Part shown: in pieces, positions 21,837-30,569 of the stretch | Layout of the letters: each line of letters begins with the position of its first letter | Position numbering within the stretch: position 1 is the stretch's first letter | DNA from: Sedimentibacter sp. MB35-C1 | Lineage (GTDB): Bacteria > Bacillota > Clostridia > Tissierellales > Sedimentibacteraceae | Direction: 5' to 3' | DNA length: 64,000 nt | Assembly (NCBI RefSeq): GCF_030913635.1 | Contig: NZ_CP133188.1 | Coordinates: 2,728,001-2,792,000, forward strand | Made by a program: the position numbers and the translations under genes | The notes under the pieces: model-generated | What the model was told of the DNA's origin: nothing | Seen by the model: only the letters and a program-made list of their open reading frames with translations | Databases searched by the model: none

Positions 21837-22097
21837 CTACTCCTGCTCCTCCTTAATATATTCAATAGCTTTTGCAGGACATTCATGAATACACACACCA
21901 CATCCTTTACAAAATTCTAAATCAATATGATAACTTCCATCAATTAACTTAACAGAATTGGTTGGACAATACAATAAACACATTCCGCATTTTTTACATT
22001 TATCGTGCTGTATAACTGGTGGATAAACTTTCCAGCTGCCGGTATTGATAATATTCAATTCCTTTCCTACAGCACATATAAAGTCAGTTTTAATCAT
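21837..22097 (-). CDS. 2-oxoacid:ferredoxin oxidoreductase, delta (ferredoxin) subunit
   Basis: This 86-residue subunit carries two [4Fe-4S] clusters bound by CKKCGMCLLYCP and CKGCGVCIHECP. They pass electrons from the TPP site to external ferredoxin. I chose ATG 22097 because GGAGGT lies eight bases before it; the ATG five codons upstream is part of that Shine-Dalgarno. The start overlaps the gamma gene by eight bases, giving translational coupling. Length is usual for PorD. Confidence 0.94.
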   Translation of the reverse strand: MIKTDFICAVGKELNIINTGSWKVYPPVIQHDKCKKCGMCLLYCPTNSVKLIDGSYHIDLEFCKGCGVCIHECPAKAIEYIKEEQE

Positions 22098-22647
22098 GAA
22101 TAATACCTCCATTCACTTCCTTTATAACAACATTATTATATCCGCACTTCAACGCATCAAGGTTCTTAGAGCCCCAAATCTCCTGAGTCTTCTCACTAAC
22201 CTTATCAAAGCTTACCCAGTTTGTTGCTTTGACAAATGCACCTAACACAATAGTGTTTGGCAATAATCTTCCAAATATCTTCATTGAAGCAGAATTTGCG
22301 TCTATGTAAGCCACTTTAGTTATATTTTTAGGGATTTTAATTTCTTCAATTGTTTTAGAGTTAATAATAAGTATAGCGTTTTCCTTTGCTCCAACAAAAA
22401 CATCTACACTATTTAGCAGCGATGGGTCAATTACCATTATGCAGTCTGGATTGTAAACTTGGTTTTTTTCTCTTATTTTCTTTTCATCAATTCTTACAAA
22501 GGCGCTAACTGGGCCACCTTTTTTTTCAAACCCAAAATAAGGAAAACAGGCGCCAAATTTACCATCTTGAACTGCAGCATATACAATTATCTCAGATGTA
22601 GTAACAGCCCCTTGTCCTCCTCTTCCATGAATTCGAATTTCTTTCAT
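22090..22647 (-). CDS. 2-oxoacid:ferredoxin oxidoreductase, gamma subunit
   Basis: This 185-residue subunit begins with the family signature IRIHGRGGQGAVTTSEI. FGACFPYFGFEKKGGPVSAF and VRIDEKKIREKNQVYNPDCI are also typical of PorG. It is the first gene of the minus-strand operon gamma-delta-alpha-beta-dctQ-dctM-dctP. The 230-base region before it is shared with a divergent Crp/Fnr regulator and holds an 18-bp palindrome, a candidate operator. Start is ATG with AAAGGAG at somewhat long spacing. Confidence 0.93.
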   Translation of the reverse strand: MKEIRIHGRGGQGAVTTSEIIVYAAVQDGKFGACFPYFGFEKKGGPVSAFVRIDEKKIREKNQVYNPDCIMVIDPSLLNSVDVFVGAKENAILIINSKTIEEIKIPKNITKVAYIDANSASMKIFGRLLPNTIVLGAFVKATNWVSFDKVSEKTQEIWGSKNLDALKCGYNNVVIKEVNGGIIHD

Positions 22648-22719
22648 TATAAATCACTCTCCTTTACTTTTTTAATAATCTTAAATATAAACTTTGTAAT
22701 ACTATAAATTATTGTTTAT

Positions 22720-22737
22720 TTATAAAATGGTTTATAA
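22720..22737. promoter_or_regulatory. Candidate Crp/Fnr-type operator
   Basis: TTATAAAATGGTTTATAA is a perfect 7-4-7 inverted repeat in the intergenic region between the oxidoreductase operon and the crp/fnr-like gene. Its half-site length and spacing resemble Crp/Fnr operators, and the divergent regulator is the obvious candidate to bind it. AT-rich palindromes do arise by chance, so this is an inference. Confidence 0.45.
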
Positions 22738-22813
22738 GCCACTTTTTTAAAGTGTAAATATTCTATCTTCGCATTCAAACCTAATTTGATAAACTCCGTT
22801 TTAACAAGTAATG

Positions 22814-22842
22814 TTTACAATTTATACTCTATCTTCTATAAT
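22814..22842 (+). promoter_or_regulatory. Promoter of the Crp/Fnr-like regulator
   Basis: TTTACA (22814-22819), a 17-base spacer and TATAAT (22837-22842). The expected start near 22849 leaves a short leader before GGAGGTG and the ATG at 22878. Confidence 0.72.
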
Positions 22843-22877
22843 TAATATTAACTTGTATATAAATTGGAGGTGTTTCA

Positions 22878-23603
22878 ATGCTCAATAAGTCTCTTTGGGT
22901 TATCGAAGACAAAAATATTCAAGAAAAAATAATCAAGTATTCTAAAAATATTCGCCATTTCCGCAAAGGTAACTTAATTTTTCAGCAAGAAGATATAAGA
23001 GATTGCCTATATTTTCTAACCGAAGGTAGAGTCAGAGTAAGTATTTCAAATTCCAGTGGCTCCGAAAAAACCCTTGCCGTTCATGAGCCCGGTTCATTCT
23101 TTGGCGAAACAGCTTTCTTTGATGAAGACCCAAGTTTTACTTATGCTGAAGCTCTTAAAGATTCTACCCTGGTTGTTTTAAACAAAGAACAATTTACAAA
23201 GATGATGAAGGATGACCCAAATCTTGCCTTCAACATATTTAATTCTATGGGCAGAAAAATTCGGCTACTTTCATATCAGGTAAAATATCTTTCTTTCATG
23301 AAAATTGAAGAAAGGTTAATGTCATTATTAATAACATTGTTCTTAACAGTTGGCACAAAATGTTCTCGTGATGCTATATGCAAAGTAAAATCCTCCAAGT
23401 TTAATGGTTCATGCGCTAATGGCCATATCTTAGATTTAACAATTACCGATCAAGAAATAGGGGACATGATTAGTGCTAGGAGAGAAGCTATAACCAAAGC
23501 CATAAATAATTTAAAAAATCAAAAATTAATATATAAAAACAAAAGAACAATCTGTTGTCCTAATCTATCACTTTTAGAAGAACTCCTTTCTAACTTGGAA
23601 TGA
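22878..23603 (+). CDS. Crp/Fnr-family transcriptional regulator
   Basis: This 241-residue regulator has a cyclic-nucleotide-binding-like beta barrel at about 25-125 (GNLIFQQEDIRDCLYFLTEG, PGSFFGETAFF), a dimer helix and a C-terminal winged helix-turn-helix (LTITDQEIGDMISARREAIT). An insertion-like stretch at about 158-187 between helix and HTH holds C162, C168 and C179, and C216-C217 follow near the end. These could bind a metal or iron-sulfur cluster, which would suit a redox-responsive switch, but that is inference. It is divergent from the 2-oxoacid oxidoreductase/TRAP operon and upstream of buk-ptb, so it probably controls this island. Confidence 0.9.
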   Translation: MLNKSLWVIEDKNIQEKIIKYSKNIRHFRKGNLIFQQEDIRDCLYFLTEGRVRVSISNSSGSEKTLAVHEPGSFFGETAFFDEDPSFTYAEALKDSTLVVLNKEQFTKMMKDDPNLAFNIFNSMGRKIRLLSYQVKYLSFMKIEERLMSLLITLFLTVGTKCSRDAICKVKSSKFNGSCANGHILDLTITDQEIGDMISARREAITKAINNLKNQKLIYKNKRTICCPNLSLLEELLSNLE

Positions 23604-23642
23604 GTAAAAACCGTATCTATATAATGACACATTTATTTTTAT

Positions 23643-23676
23643 AAAACTGTGCTAATTAACACAGTTTTGTTTTTTA
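23643..23676 (+). terminator. Terminator of the regulator gene
   Basis: Perfect 9-bp stem AAAACTGTG/CACAGTTTT with an 8-base loop, followed by GTTTTTTAT. It separates the regulator from buk, so buk-ptb needs its own promoter. A TATAAT at 23680-23685 lacks a clear -35 box, which would fit an activator-dependent promoter. Confidence 0.85.
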
Positions 23677-23738
23677 TACTATAATAAATTATTTGAAGAT
23701 GGATTAAAATTGATTTTGAAGGGAGCTAAAACATATCT

Positions 23739-24812
23739 ATGAATAATTTGTTATTGATTATGAATCTTGGCAGCACATCAACAAAAGTTGCAATTTATAA
23801 AAATATGGAATGCCTTCACCAAGATACTTTACGTCATGATAAGGATGCTGTATTTCGTGCAATAAACGATATTTGGGACCAATATGATTTTAGGAAAAAG
23901 GTTATCACTGACTTTGTATTTAAGTGTAATTACAATCTGTCAGACTTTGACTACATAGTATCCAGAGGAGCACCGGTAAAAGCAATGAACAGCGGCACTT
24001 ACAAGATTAACGAGTCCATGGTAAATGATGCAAAAAGCAGGCTTTATGGAAACCATCCCTGTGGTGTAGGTTGTGCAATTGCTTTAGATTTAGCTAACAA
24101 ATTAAATATATCCGCATTAACCGTCGATGCACCTTGTATTGACGAATTCATACCTCAATCTCGATATACAGGATGGAAGGATGTTTATCGCAAAAGTTTC
24201 TACCAAGCTTTGAACCAAAAATCTGTAGGTAGAAAAGTAGCAAATGAACTTAATAAAAGCTACAATGACTTGAATGCAATTATAGTGCATATGGGAGGAG
24301 GCATGTCCATAGCTGCTCATCATAAGGGCAAGGTTGAAGATGTCAATAATGGCTTGGATGGTGATGGCCCTATGGCTCCTGAAAGAGCAGGAACATTGCC
24401 TGCCGGCGAGGTCCTAAAATATGCGTATTCAGGCAAATATACTTATGAGCAGTTGTACAAAATGGTTAATGGTAAAGGCGGACTATATCAATTATTAGGA
24501 ACTACGGAATGTAGAGATATCGAAAAATTGATAGCTAATGGAGATGAAAGCACAAAAGAAGTATATGATGCTATGATTTATCAAATAGCAAAAAGTATCG
24601 GGGCTGCTGCAATTACACTTAAAGGTGAAGTAGATGCCATTGCCTTTACAGGAGGATTAGCTTACTCAGAGTATATAATAGATGAAATTTCTAAATGGTG
24701 TGGCTTTATTGCACCCATACACTTATTCCCGGGAGAAAATGAAATTGAATCTCTTGCCGAAGGTGCTATGTTAGCAATTCAGGGTAAATGGTCAATTCAA
24801 CATTATGAATAA
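23739..24812 (+). CDS. buk: Butyrate kinase (acyl kinase)
   Basis: This 357-residue ASKHA kinase matches butyrate or branched-chain acyl kinases. It has phosphate-1 motif NLGSTSTKVAIY, the conserved IVHMGGGMSIAAH, DGDGPMAPERAGTLP, and AFTGGLAYSEYI near the end. It transfers phosphate from butyryl-phosphate or isobutyryl-phosphate to ADP, giving ATP and the free acid. With ptb 30 bases downstream it forms the usual energy-conserving pair. The ribosome site GGGAG lies 13 bases from the ATG, which is long, so translation may be modest. The regulator and oxidoreductase context suggests use with acyl-CoA from the 2-oxoacid oxidoreductase. Confidence 0.94.
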   Translation: MNNLLLIMNLGSTSTKVAIYKNMECLHQDTLRHDKDAVFRAINDIWDQYDFRKKVITDFVFKCNYNLSDFDYIVSRGAPVKAMNSGTYKINESMVNDAKSRLYGNHPCGVGCAIALDLANKLNISALTVDAPCIDEFIPQSRYTGWKDVYRKSFYQALNQKSVGRKVANELNKSYNDLNAIIVHMGGGMSIAAHHKGKVEDVNNGLDGDGPMAPERAGTLPAGEVLKYAYSGKYTYEQLYKMVNGKGGLYQLLGTTECRDIEKLIANGDESTKEVYDAMIYQIAKSIGAAAITLKGEVDAIAFTGGLAYSEYIIDEISKWCGFIAPIHLFPGENEIESLAEGAMLAIQGKWSIQHYE

Positions 24813-24841
24813 AAACAAAAAGATACTGGAGGAGATTTTAT

Positions 24842-25741
24842 ATGATTAAATCATTAGATGATGCACTATACGTAGTTTCCAATCGTCCAAAAAAAACTAT
24901 AGCAGTTGCACAAGCAACTGACAAAGATATACTGCAAGTTACTGATATTGCAATAAGAAAAAATTTAGCAAATTTCATTTTTATTGGAAATAAAGAAACA
25001 ATTACAAATATGATCGAAGAAGGCAAATACGATCTCAAACATGTAGAAATAATTGATGCCGATAATGATACTCTATGTGCTGCAAAGACTGTGGAATTAG
25101 TTAAAAAAGGTATGGCTGATATGCCTATGAAAGGATTGTTGCCAACATCAACTTTTATGAAAGCTGTTTTAGACAAAGAAAAGGGACTTCGTTCAGATAA
25201 ATTAGTGTCTCAAATAACTGTAACAGATAATATTCATGGAACCGGGCTGAATTTTATAACCGATTGTGCAATGAATATTTCACCGGACCTCAATGCTAAA
25301 AAAGAAATACTTCAAAATGCAGTCTACTTGGCAAAGAAAATGGGATTAAAATGCCCAAAGGTTGCAGTTTTAACGGCTTTAGAAACTGTCAATCCGGCAA
25401 TGCCTGAAACTATGGATGCAGCAATACTAAGCAAGATGAATGAACGTGGCCAAATAAATGGTTGTATTGTAGACGGTCCCTTTGCTCTTGATAATGCAAT
25501 TTCTTTAGAATCAGCAATGCATAAAGGAATCAAAGGTGAAGTTGCAGGAAATGCAGATATACTCTTAGTTTCTGATATTCGAATGGGAAATGTATTGCAT
25601 AAAGCAATAACTTATTTTGCTAACAAGCGAGTTGGTTCAGTGATAATTGGTACGACAATCCCCTTAGTTATGACATCACGGTCTGACTCGGTTGAAGATA
25701 AGTTAATATCCATTGCGCTTTCAAGCTTTCTTATACATTAG
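24842..25741 (+). CDS. ptb: Phosphate butyryltransferase
   Basis: This 299-residue enzyme of the phosphate acetyl/butyryltransferase family exchanges CoA of butyryl-CoA (or related acyl-CoA) for phosphate. Family sequences visible are MKGLLPTSTFMKAVLDKEKG, VTDNIHGTG-like substrate region and VAGNADILLVSDIRMGN near the end. It feeds acyl-phosphate to the adjacent kinase. GGAGG precedes its ATG and it shares a transcript with buk. Order buk-ptb is the reverse of the ptb-buk order in Clostridium acetobutylicum. Confidence 0.94.
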   Translation: MIKSLDDALYVVSNRPKKTIAVAQATDKDILQVTDIAIRKNLANFIFIGNKETITNMIEEGKYDLKHVEIIDADNDTLCAAKTVELVKKGMADMPMKGLLPTSTFMKAVLDKEKGLRSDKLVSQITVTDNIHGTGLNFITDCAMNISPDLNAKKEILQNAVYLAKKMGLKCPKVAVLTALETVNPAMPETMDAAILSKMNERGQINGCIVDGPFALDNAISLESAMHKGIKGEVAGNADILLVSDIRMGNVLHKAITYFANKRVGSVIIGTTIPLVMTSRSDSVEDKLISIALSSFLIH

Positions 25742-25849
25742 GCTAAAATTAATCAACAAACTGTTAAAACCCTGATTTTTAAATTCTTTTCTAATGTAAC
25801 AAATGTAATTTATACAACAATTCCGTATTTTTGCTTTCAGGCACTCATT

Positions 25850-25890
25850 AAACTCCTCATTTTAATAATAATCATCAAAATGAGGAGTTT
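25850..25890. terminator. Terminator between ptb and mutS2
   Basis: Perfect 14-bp stem AAACTCCTCATTTT/AAAATGAGGAGTTT with a 13-base loop, between convergent genes. The U-tracts are short (TTTAATTT) but the stem is strong in both directions. The 108 bases before it hold nothing else. Confidence 0.78.
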
Positions 25891-25896
25891 AATTTA

Positions 25897-28275
25897 CTAT
25901 TTAAATGTTACAATTGTTACGCCGTCTCCGCCCTCGTTGAATGTGCCCAGCCTGGATGACTTAACATGCTTGTGTTTTTTCAAAAATTGTGTTACTCCTT
26001 CTCGCAATATTCCCATTCCTTTGCCGTGAATAACCTGAACCTCGTTTAAATTTGACATGAAAGCATCATCCAAGTATTTATCCAGTTCGAGAAGTGCTTC
26101 CTCAAGATTAAGTCCCCTCAAGTCAACAACGGGGTTAATAGAAGATGTTTTCAACTTAATCATTCTTGATGTTCTTGTTTTCTGCTTCTCCTCTTCATCA
26201 GATTTAATTTTAACTAAATCAGCTTTCTTAACCTTCATTTTCATAATTCCAACTTGAACCATTACATTTTGAGAACTGTCAACATCTGAAATAATGTGTC
26301 CCTTCTGATTAAGATTTTTCACCAGGACAGCATCTCCATTTGATAGTTCCGAATTTTCGTCATAATTATCATCATTGAAAATTTGTTCCGTATATTGATT
26401 TTCATTTAGTTCCTTTGTCTTTTCATTCAGGCTCTGCCTCAGATCGTTAATGCGCCGTACCTTGTCCTTATCCATATCCACATTCATTTTCCTGAGCTCT
26501 TTAATAATTTCTGATGCTTCTTTCTTAGCATTTTCAACAATTCTTCTTGCTTCATAATTTGCATCGTTTATCATTTTTTCGCTCTTCTCAAGAGATTTCC
26601 TCTCTTTAGAAATGAAGCTTGAATGTTTTTTCTGGCTCTCTTCGTTCAGCCTGTCAATTTCATGTTTTTTTTCTTCAATATATATGCGTCTTTCCTCAAT
26701 TTGCCTCAGTGCGTCTTCAAATTCAACCTTATCAGTTTCTATAGTTTCCCTTGCCTTATCTATTATTTCCTTACCTAATCCCAGCTTCTTAGATATTTCA
26801 AATGCATTGGATTTTCCAGGAACGCCTATTAGTAGCTTGTATGTAGGGCTTAGAGTTTCAACGTTAAATTCCACGCTTGCATTAATAACACCTTTTTTTG
26901 TAAGTGCATATAGCTTAAGTTCACTATAGTGTGTCGTAGCAGCAGTCACTATTTTTCTGTCAAGGAGGGTATCCAAAATAGACGTAGCTAGCGCAGCACC
27001 CTCAGTTGGGTCAGTTCCTGCTCCCAACTCGTCAAACAAAACGAATGATTTTTCATCCACTTTGCGCAATATTTTAACTATGTTGGTCATATGAGATGAA
27101 AATGTACTCAAGCTTTGTTCAATGCTTTGCTCGTCACCTATATCTGCAAACACCGAGCTAAAAACAGATATTTCCGTGCCGTACTCTGCAGGAAGATGAA
27201 GCCCTGCCATTCCCATCAAAGTAAAAAGCCCCAGTGTTTTAAGTGAAACGGTTTTTCCACCTGTATTTGGTCCTGTAATTATAAGTGTGGTGAATTCATC
27301 TCCCAAATAAGCATCTATGGGAACAACAACCTTTGGATCAATCAACGGATGTCTTCCCTTTTTAATACGAATATATCCTCTGTCGTTAATTTTAGGCTCT
27401 ATTCCATTTATGCTTATGGCAAACTTACCCTTTGCAAATATAAAGTCTAACTCTGTTAATATATCTTGGTTTGAAACCATTTCAGATGAAATATCTCCTA
27501 TCATCCCGCTTAATTCAAGTAAAATTCTTTCAACTTCCTTTTTTTCATTAACCTTTAAATCAGTAATATCATTTGTCATTTCTACAATAGCCATTGGCTC
27601 TATAAAAATAGTAGAGCCTGTTGATGACTGGTCGTGTACGATACCTTTAACCATAGCTCTATATTCTTTTCTGACAGGAATTACATATCTGTCATTCCTC
27701 ATTGTAACAATTGTTTCTTGAAGATATTTCTGCATAGCAGATGATCCCACGATTTGATTTATTTTATTTTTTATGGAATTCTGCTTAACTTGTATTTCTC
27801 TTCTTATTCGTTTCAGTTCAGGGCTGGCATCATCTGCTATTTCTTCTTCGCTTATTATTACGTTATAGATACGTTCCTCTGTTTCCTTATTTACGTATAT
27901 GTCAGAACATAGTTTTTCAAGCGTTTCATAATATGAGTCATCTTTGTTATTTAAGATAACATAATTTTTTATTAATCTGCCTGCTCTAAGGGTATCTGCA
28001 CAGTTCAATAAACCCCTCAGAGAAATTATTCCGCCAACCGATCCTCTTTTTACATATTCTTTTATATCAGTAATTCCTCCCATGGGAGGATTCCCTTTTT
28101 CTATTATAATTGAAAGTGCTTCTGCCGTTTGCTTCTGCATAAATTTCACGCTATCTATATCAGATGAAGCGTCCAATTTTTTTACATATTTTTTTCCATT
28201 TACAGTTTCCGCAAACTCTGTGAGCTTCTCAATTATTTTATTAAATTCCAAAACCGATTTTGTTTTTTCCTTCAT
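25897..28275 (-). CDS. mutS2: MutS2 ATPase/endonuclease
   Basis: This 792-residue protein has the MutS core and clamp at 1-310, Walker A GPNTGGKT at 335-342, Walker B region FVLFDELGAGTDPTEGAA, and a long coiled coil at about 520-630. A C-terminal Smr domain starts near 710 (VDLRGLNLEEALLELDKYLD, VIHGKGMGILREGV). MutS2 does not do classic mismatch repair; it suppresses recombination and, in Bacillus, acts on collided ribosomes. Full length for the family. ATG lies behind AAAGGAATG. It is followed, after about 50 bases upstream, by the U32-family gene in the same direction. Confidence 0.96.
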   Translation of the reverse strand: MKEKTKSVLEFNKIIEKLTEFAETVNGKKYVKKLDASSDIDSVKFMQKQTAEALSIIIEKGNPPMGGITDIKEYVKRGSVGGIISLRGLLNCADTLRAGRLIKNYVILNNKDDSYYETLEKLCSDIYVNKETEERIYNVIISEEEIADDASPELKRIRREIQVKQNSIKNKINQIVGSSAMQKYLQETIVTMRNDRYVIPVRKEYRAMVKGIVHDQSSTGSTIFIEPMAIVEMTNDITDLKVNEKKEVERILLELSGMIGDISSEMVSNQDILTELDFIFAKGKFAISINGIEPKINDRGYIRIKKGRHPLIDPKVVVPIDAYLGDEFTTLIITGPNTGGKTVSLKTLGLFTLMGMAGLHLPAEYGTEISVFSSVFADIGDEQSIEQSLSTFSSHMTNIVKILRKVDEKSFVLFDELGAGTDPTEGAALATSILDTLLDRKIVTAATTHYSELKLYALTKKGVINASVEFNVETLSPTYKLLIGVPGKSNAFEISKKLGLGKEIIDKARETIETDKVEFEDALRQIEERRIYIEEKKHEIDRLNEESQKKHSSFISKERKSLEKSEKMINDANYEARRIVENAKKEASEIIKELRKMNVDMDKDKVRRINDLRQSLNEKTKELNENQYTEQIFNDDNYDENSELSNGDAVLVKNLNQKGHIISDVDSSQNVMVQVGIMKMKVKKADLVKIKSDEEEKQKTRTSRMIKLKTSSINPVVDLRGLNLEEALLELDKYLDDAFMSNLNEVQVIHGKGMGILREGVTQFLKKHKHVKSSRLGTFNEGGDGVTIVTFK

Positions 28276-28325
28276 TGTACATTCCTTTCGTAATGTTCAT
28301 AAAGTTCCAAATTGCTTACAACTTT

Positions 28326-30506
28326 CTACAGTATATTTTTTAGGTAATGCCCGCGAGTAAAGTTGTTTGCTTTTAATATTTTTATACCATCCACATTATT
28401 TATTTCACAGTACAGCGCATCAATAACTTCTTCAGGCTTATCAAGCCACTTTGTATCAACCATGAAGTACTCAACGCCTGCATTTAAAAAGTCTTTAGTC
28501 TTTCCTAGTATAGATAGCTGAACAGAATTATATATATATGTCAGGCCGTGGCTTCTTTCGATATTAAAAAATGCGTTTTTCCTGTCATTTAAAGCATATC
28601 TGTTCCTATAGGAACAACCATTGCAGTCATGCATGTTTTTACAGTTCTTCATCAATGACATAGGGCAATTTTTCATAACCATAAGTTGAACATATTCATG
28701 AGCTGCAACTTCTGATTTCATAGTATTATTTCTTATAACACTTTCCATATCTTTAATGTTTGCTTCCACAGAAAATGTATAACCTTCAGCTTCCCTTTCC
28801 TCCAATAATTTTACAGAAAATGTATTAATAATATTAAAGAACTGACCACAGTGTATTTTCAAGTTGCTGTTTTCACTGAAAAAATAAAAACTTCCCGCAT
28901 TATTAACGCATACTCCGTCAAAAATACTTTCATACAACGGTATATTCTTTCTAAGAATATCATACTGATCCTTACTTATAATATTTGGTAAGTATAAATA
29001 TTTCTCTTTAACATCTATTTTTTCCGCTGCCTTCACATCTAAATCATAAGGGATATATACTCTGTATACCTTGTTTTTATCAACAAGCTTCATCTCTTCG
29101 TTACTATTTATTTTCAGGCTCAGTTTTGTTAATACTTCGTTGTTTTTATGTTTATAATCAAATAGTATGTTTAATGGTATGCGCTCCAATTCAATCCTGT
29201 TATGGTATATAGATCCTTTGCTATATAATAATTCAATAGCATCTCTTCTAAGCTGATTTAATGTGCTCTTTCGTACAAATACATTCTCATCAGCATCGAT
29301 TGCCACACTGTTAAGCTCGTAAATAGAGTTGCCCAGCTTACCTAGCTGATCTCTTATAATTTCTTCAATTGCAGCATTTTTAAGACTTGTTTCGCACAAT
29401 TCGTTGCTTTCTGAAATAGCCTCATTTTTGCCGTCACTAACTTTTAATATCGCCTTGCTGCCTATTTTCAGAGATATTTCAAAATTAATCTTTGTTCTTC
29501 TATATGATGAAAATTCCTGAGCCTTATCTCTCGTCTCCTCCTGAATCTCATCAATGTTATCTCCCTTTACGCCGGAGCTTGTTTTAGCAAACATTACATC
29601 ATCACCTGAAGGCTTGAGATATGAATTTGTATATCCCCTGCTGAATGTTGCAATTGCTCTTTGTTTGTTTTTGCTTATATCAATATTTCTACCTTCATAA
29701 TAACCGTCTATTATTTGTCTGTAATATTCAACGACTGCCGAAGTATATTCAGGTCCTTTCATTCTTCCTTCTATCTTAAATGTTTTTATGCCTGATTCTA
29801 TAAGCTCAGGTAAACTATCTCCGGCCATAAAATCTTTTAAGCTTAATAAAGGAATTTCTCCAAAATCCTCAATCATTTCACTTCTTTGCTTATCATAAAA
29901 CTTATAGCTCAGTCTGCATGGCTGCGCACACTTTCCTCTGTTCCCGCTTCTTCCTCCAAGAAAGCTCGACATGTAGCATTGTCCAGAATAACACATGCAA
30001 AGTGCACCGTGTATAAACACCTCTAAATCGCTATCAGTATCCAACGCAGCTTCTTTGAGCTGTTCCATTGACATTTCTCTTGCTAAAATAACCTTGCTGA
30101 CATCGTAATATTCAAAAAACTTAATACCAAATTCGTCATACACAGCAGCCTGCGTACTGATATTGACATGAATATCCGGAATGAACCGTCTTATGAGGTA
30201 TAATAGACCAATATCCTGCACAATTACTGCATCTACATCATTTTCATACAAAAACATAGCATAATTTAACGCATCCCCAATTTCTGTATCCTTTAAAACT
30301 ATATTCAGCGTTACATATACCTTGACGTTCTTGTTATGTGCATATGAAATTATATGTTGCATTTCATCATTATCAAAATTTTGCGAATTATATCTTGCGT
30401 TAAACAGTTTACCTCCTAGGTACACTGAATCCGCTCCGCTGTTTACTGCAGCATAGAAGGATTCTATGCTCCCAGCCGGTGCCAAAAGCTCTGCTTTTTG
30501 TTTCAT
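28326..30506 (-). CDS. U32 peptidase-family protein (RlhA/TrhP-like)
   Basis: This 726-residue protein starts with the U32 signature LLAPAGSIESFYAAVNSGAD and contains VFIHGALCMCYSGQCYMSS and GNRGKCAQPCRLSY. These cysteines can hold a cluster. A further region with CPMSLMKNCKNMHDCNGC follows near 630. The C-terminal extension fits the DUF3656-bearing long members. Family relatives RlhA and TrhP hydroxylate 23S C2501 or tRNA U34 using prephenate, so RNA hydroxylation is the likely role rather than proteolysis. AGGAG precedes ATG 30506, and mutS2 follows. Confidence 0.88.
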   Translation of the reverse strand: MKQKAELLAPAGSIESFYAAVNSGADSVYLGGKLFNARYNSQNFDNDEMQHIISYAHNKNVKVYVTLNIVLKDTEIGDALNYAMFLYENDVDAVIVQDIGLLYLIRRFIPDIHVNISTQAAVYDEFGIKFFEYYDVSKVILAREMSMEQLKEAALDTDSDLEVFIHGALCMCYSGQCYMSSFLGGRSGNRGKCAQPCRLSYKFYDKQRSEMIEDFGEIPLLSLKDFMAGDSLPELIESGIKTFKIEGRMKGPEYTSAVVEYYRQIIDGYYEGRNIDISKNKQRAIATFSRGYTNSYLKPSGDDVMFAKTSSGVKGDNIDEIQEETRDKAQEFSSYRRTKINFEISLKIGSKAILKVSDGKNEAISESNELCETSLKNAAIEEIIRDQLGKLGNSIYELNSVAIDADENVFVRKSTLNQLRRDAIELLYSKGSIYHNRIELERIPLNILFDYKHKNNEVLTKLSLKINSNEEMKLVDKNKVYRVYIPYDLDVKAAEKIDVKEKYLYLPNIISKDQYDILRKNIPLYESIFDGVCVNNAGSFYFFSENSNLKIHCGQFFNIINTFSVKLLEEREAEGYTFSVEANIKDMESVIRNNTMKSEVAAHEYVQLMVMKNCPMSLMKNCKNMHDCNGCSYRNRYALNDRKNAFFNIERSHGLTYIYNSVQLSILGKTKDFLNAGVEYFMVDTKWLDKPEEVIDALYCEINNVDGIKILKANNFTRGHYLKNIL

Positions 30507-30521
30507 TTTTTCTCCTGTTTC

Positions 30522-30548
30522 AAAAAAGAACGCTGAAGCGTTCTTTTT
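30522..30548 (-). terminator. Terminator of the ZapA-like gene
   Basis: Hairpin AAAAAGAACGC/GCGTTCTTTTT with a 4-base loop, followed by T-rich sequence on the minus strand. It lies between the ZapA-like gene and the U32 gene, which it precedes by about 20 bases. Confidence 0.85.
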
Positions 30549-30569
30549 ATTTTAAATTAGCGAAAAGCT

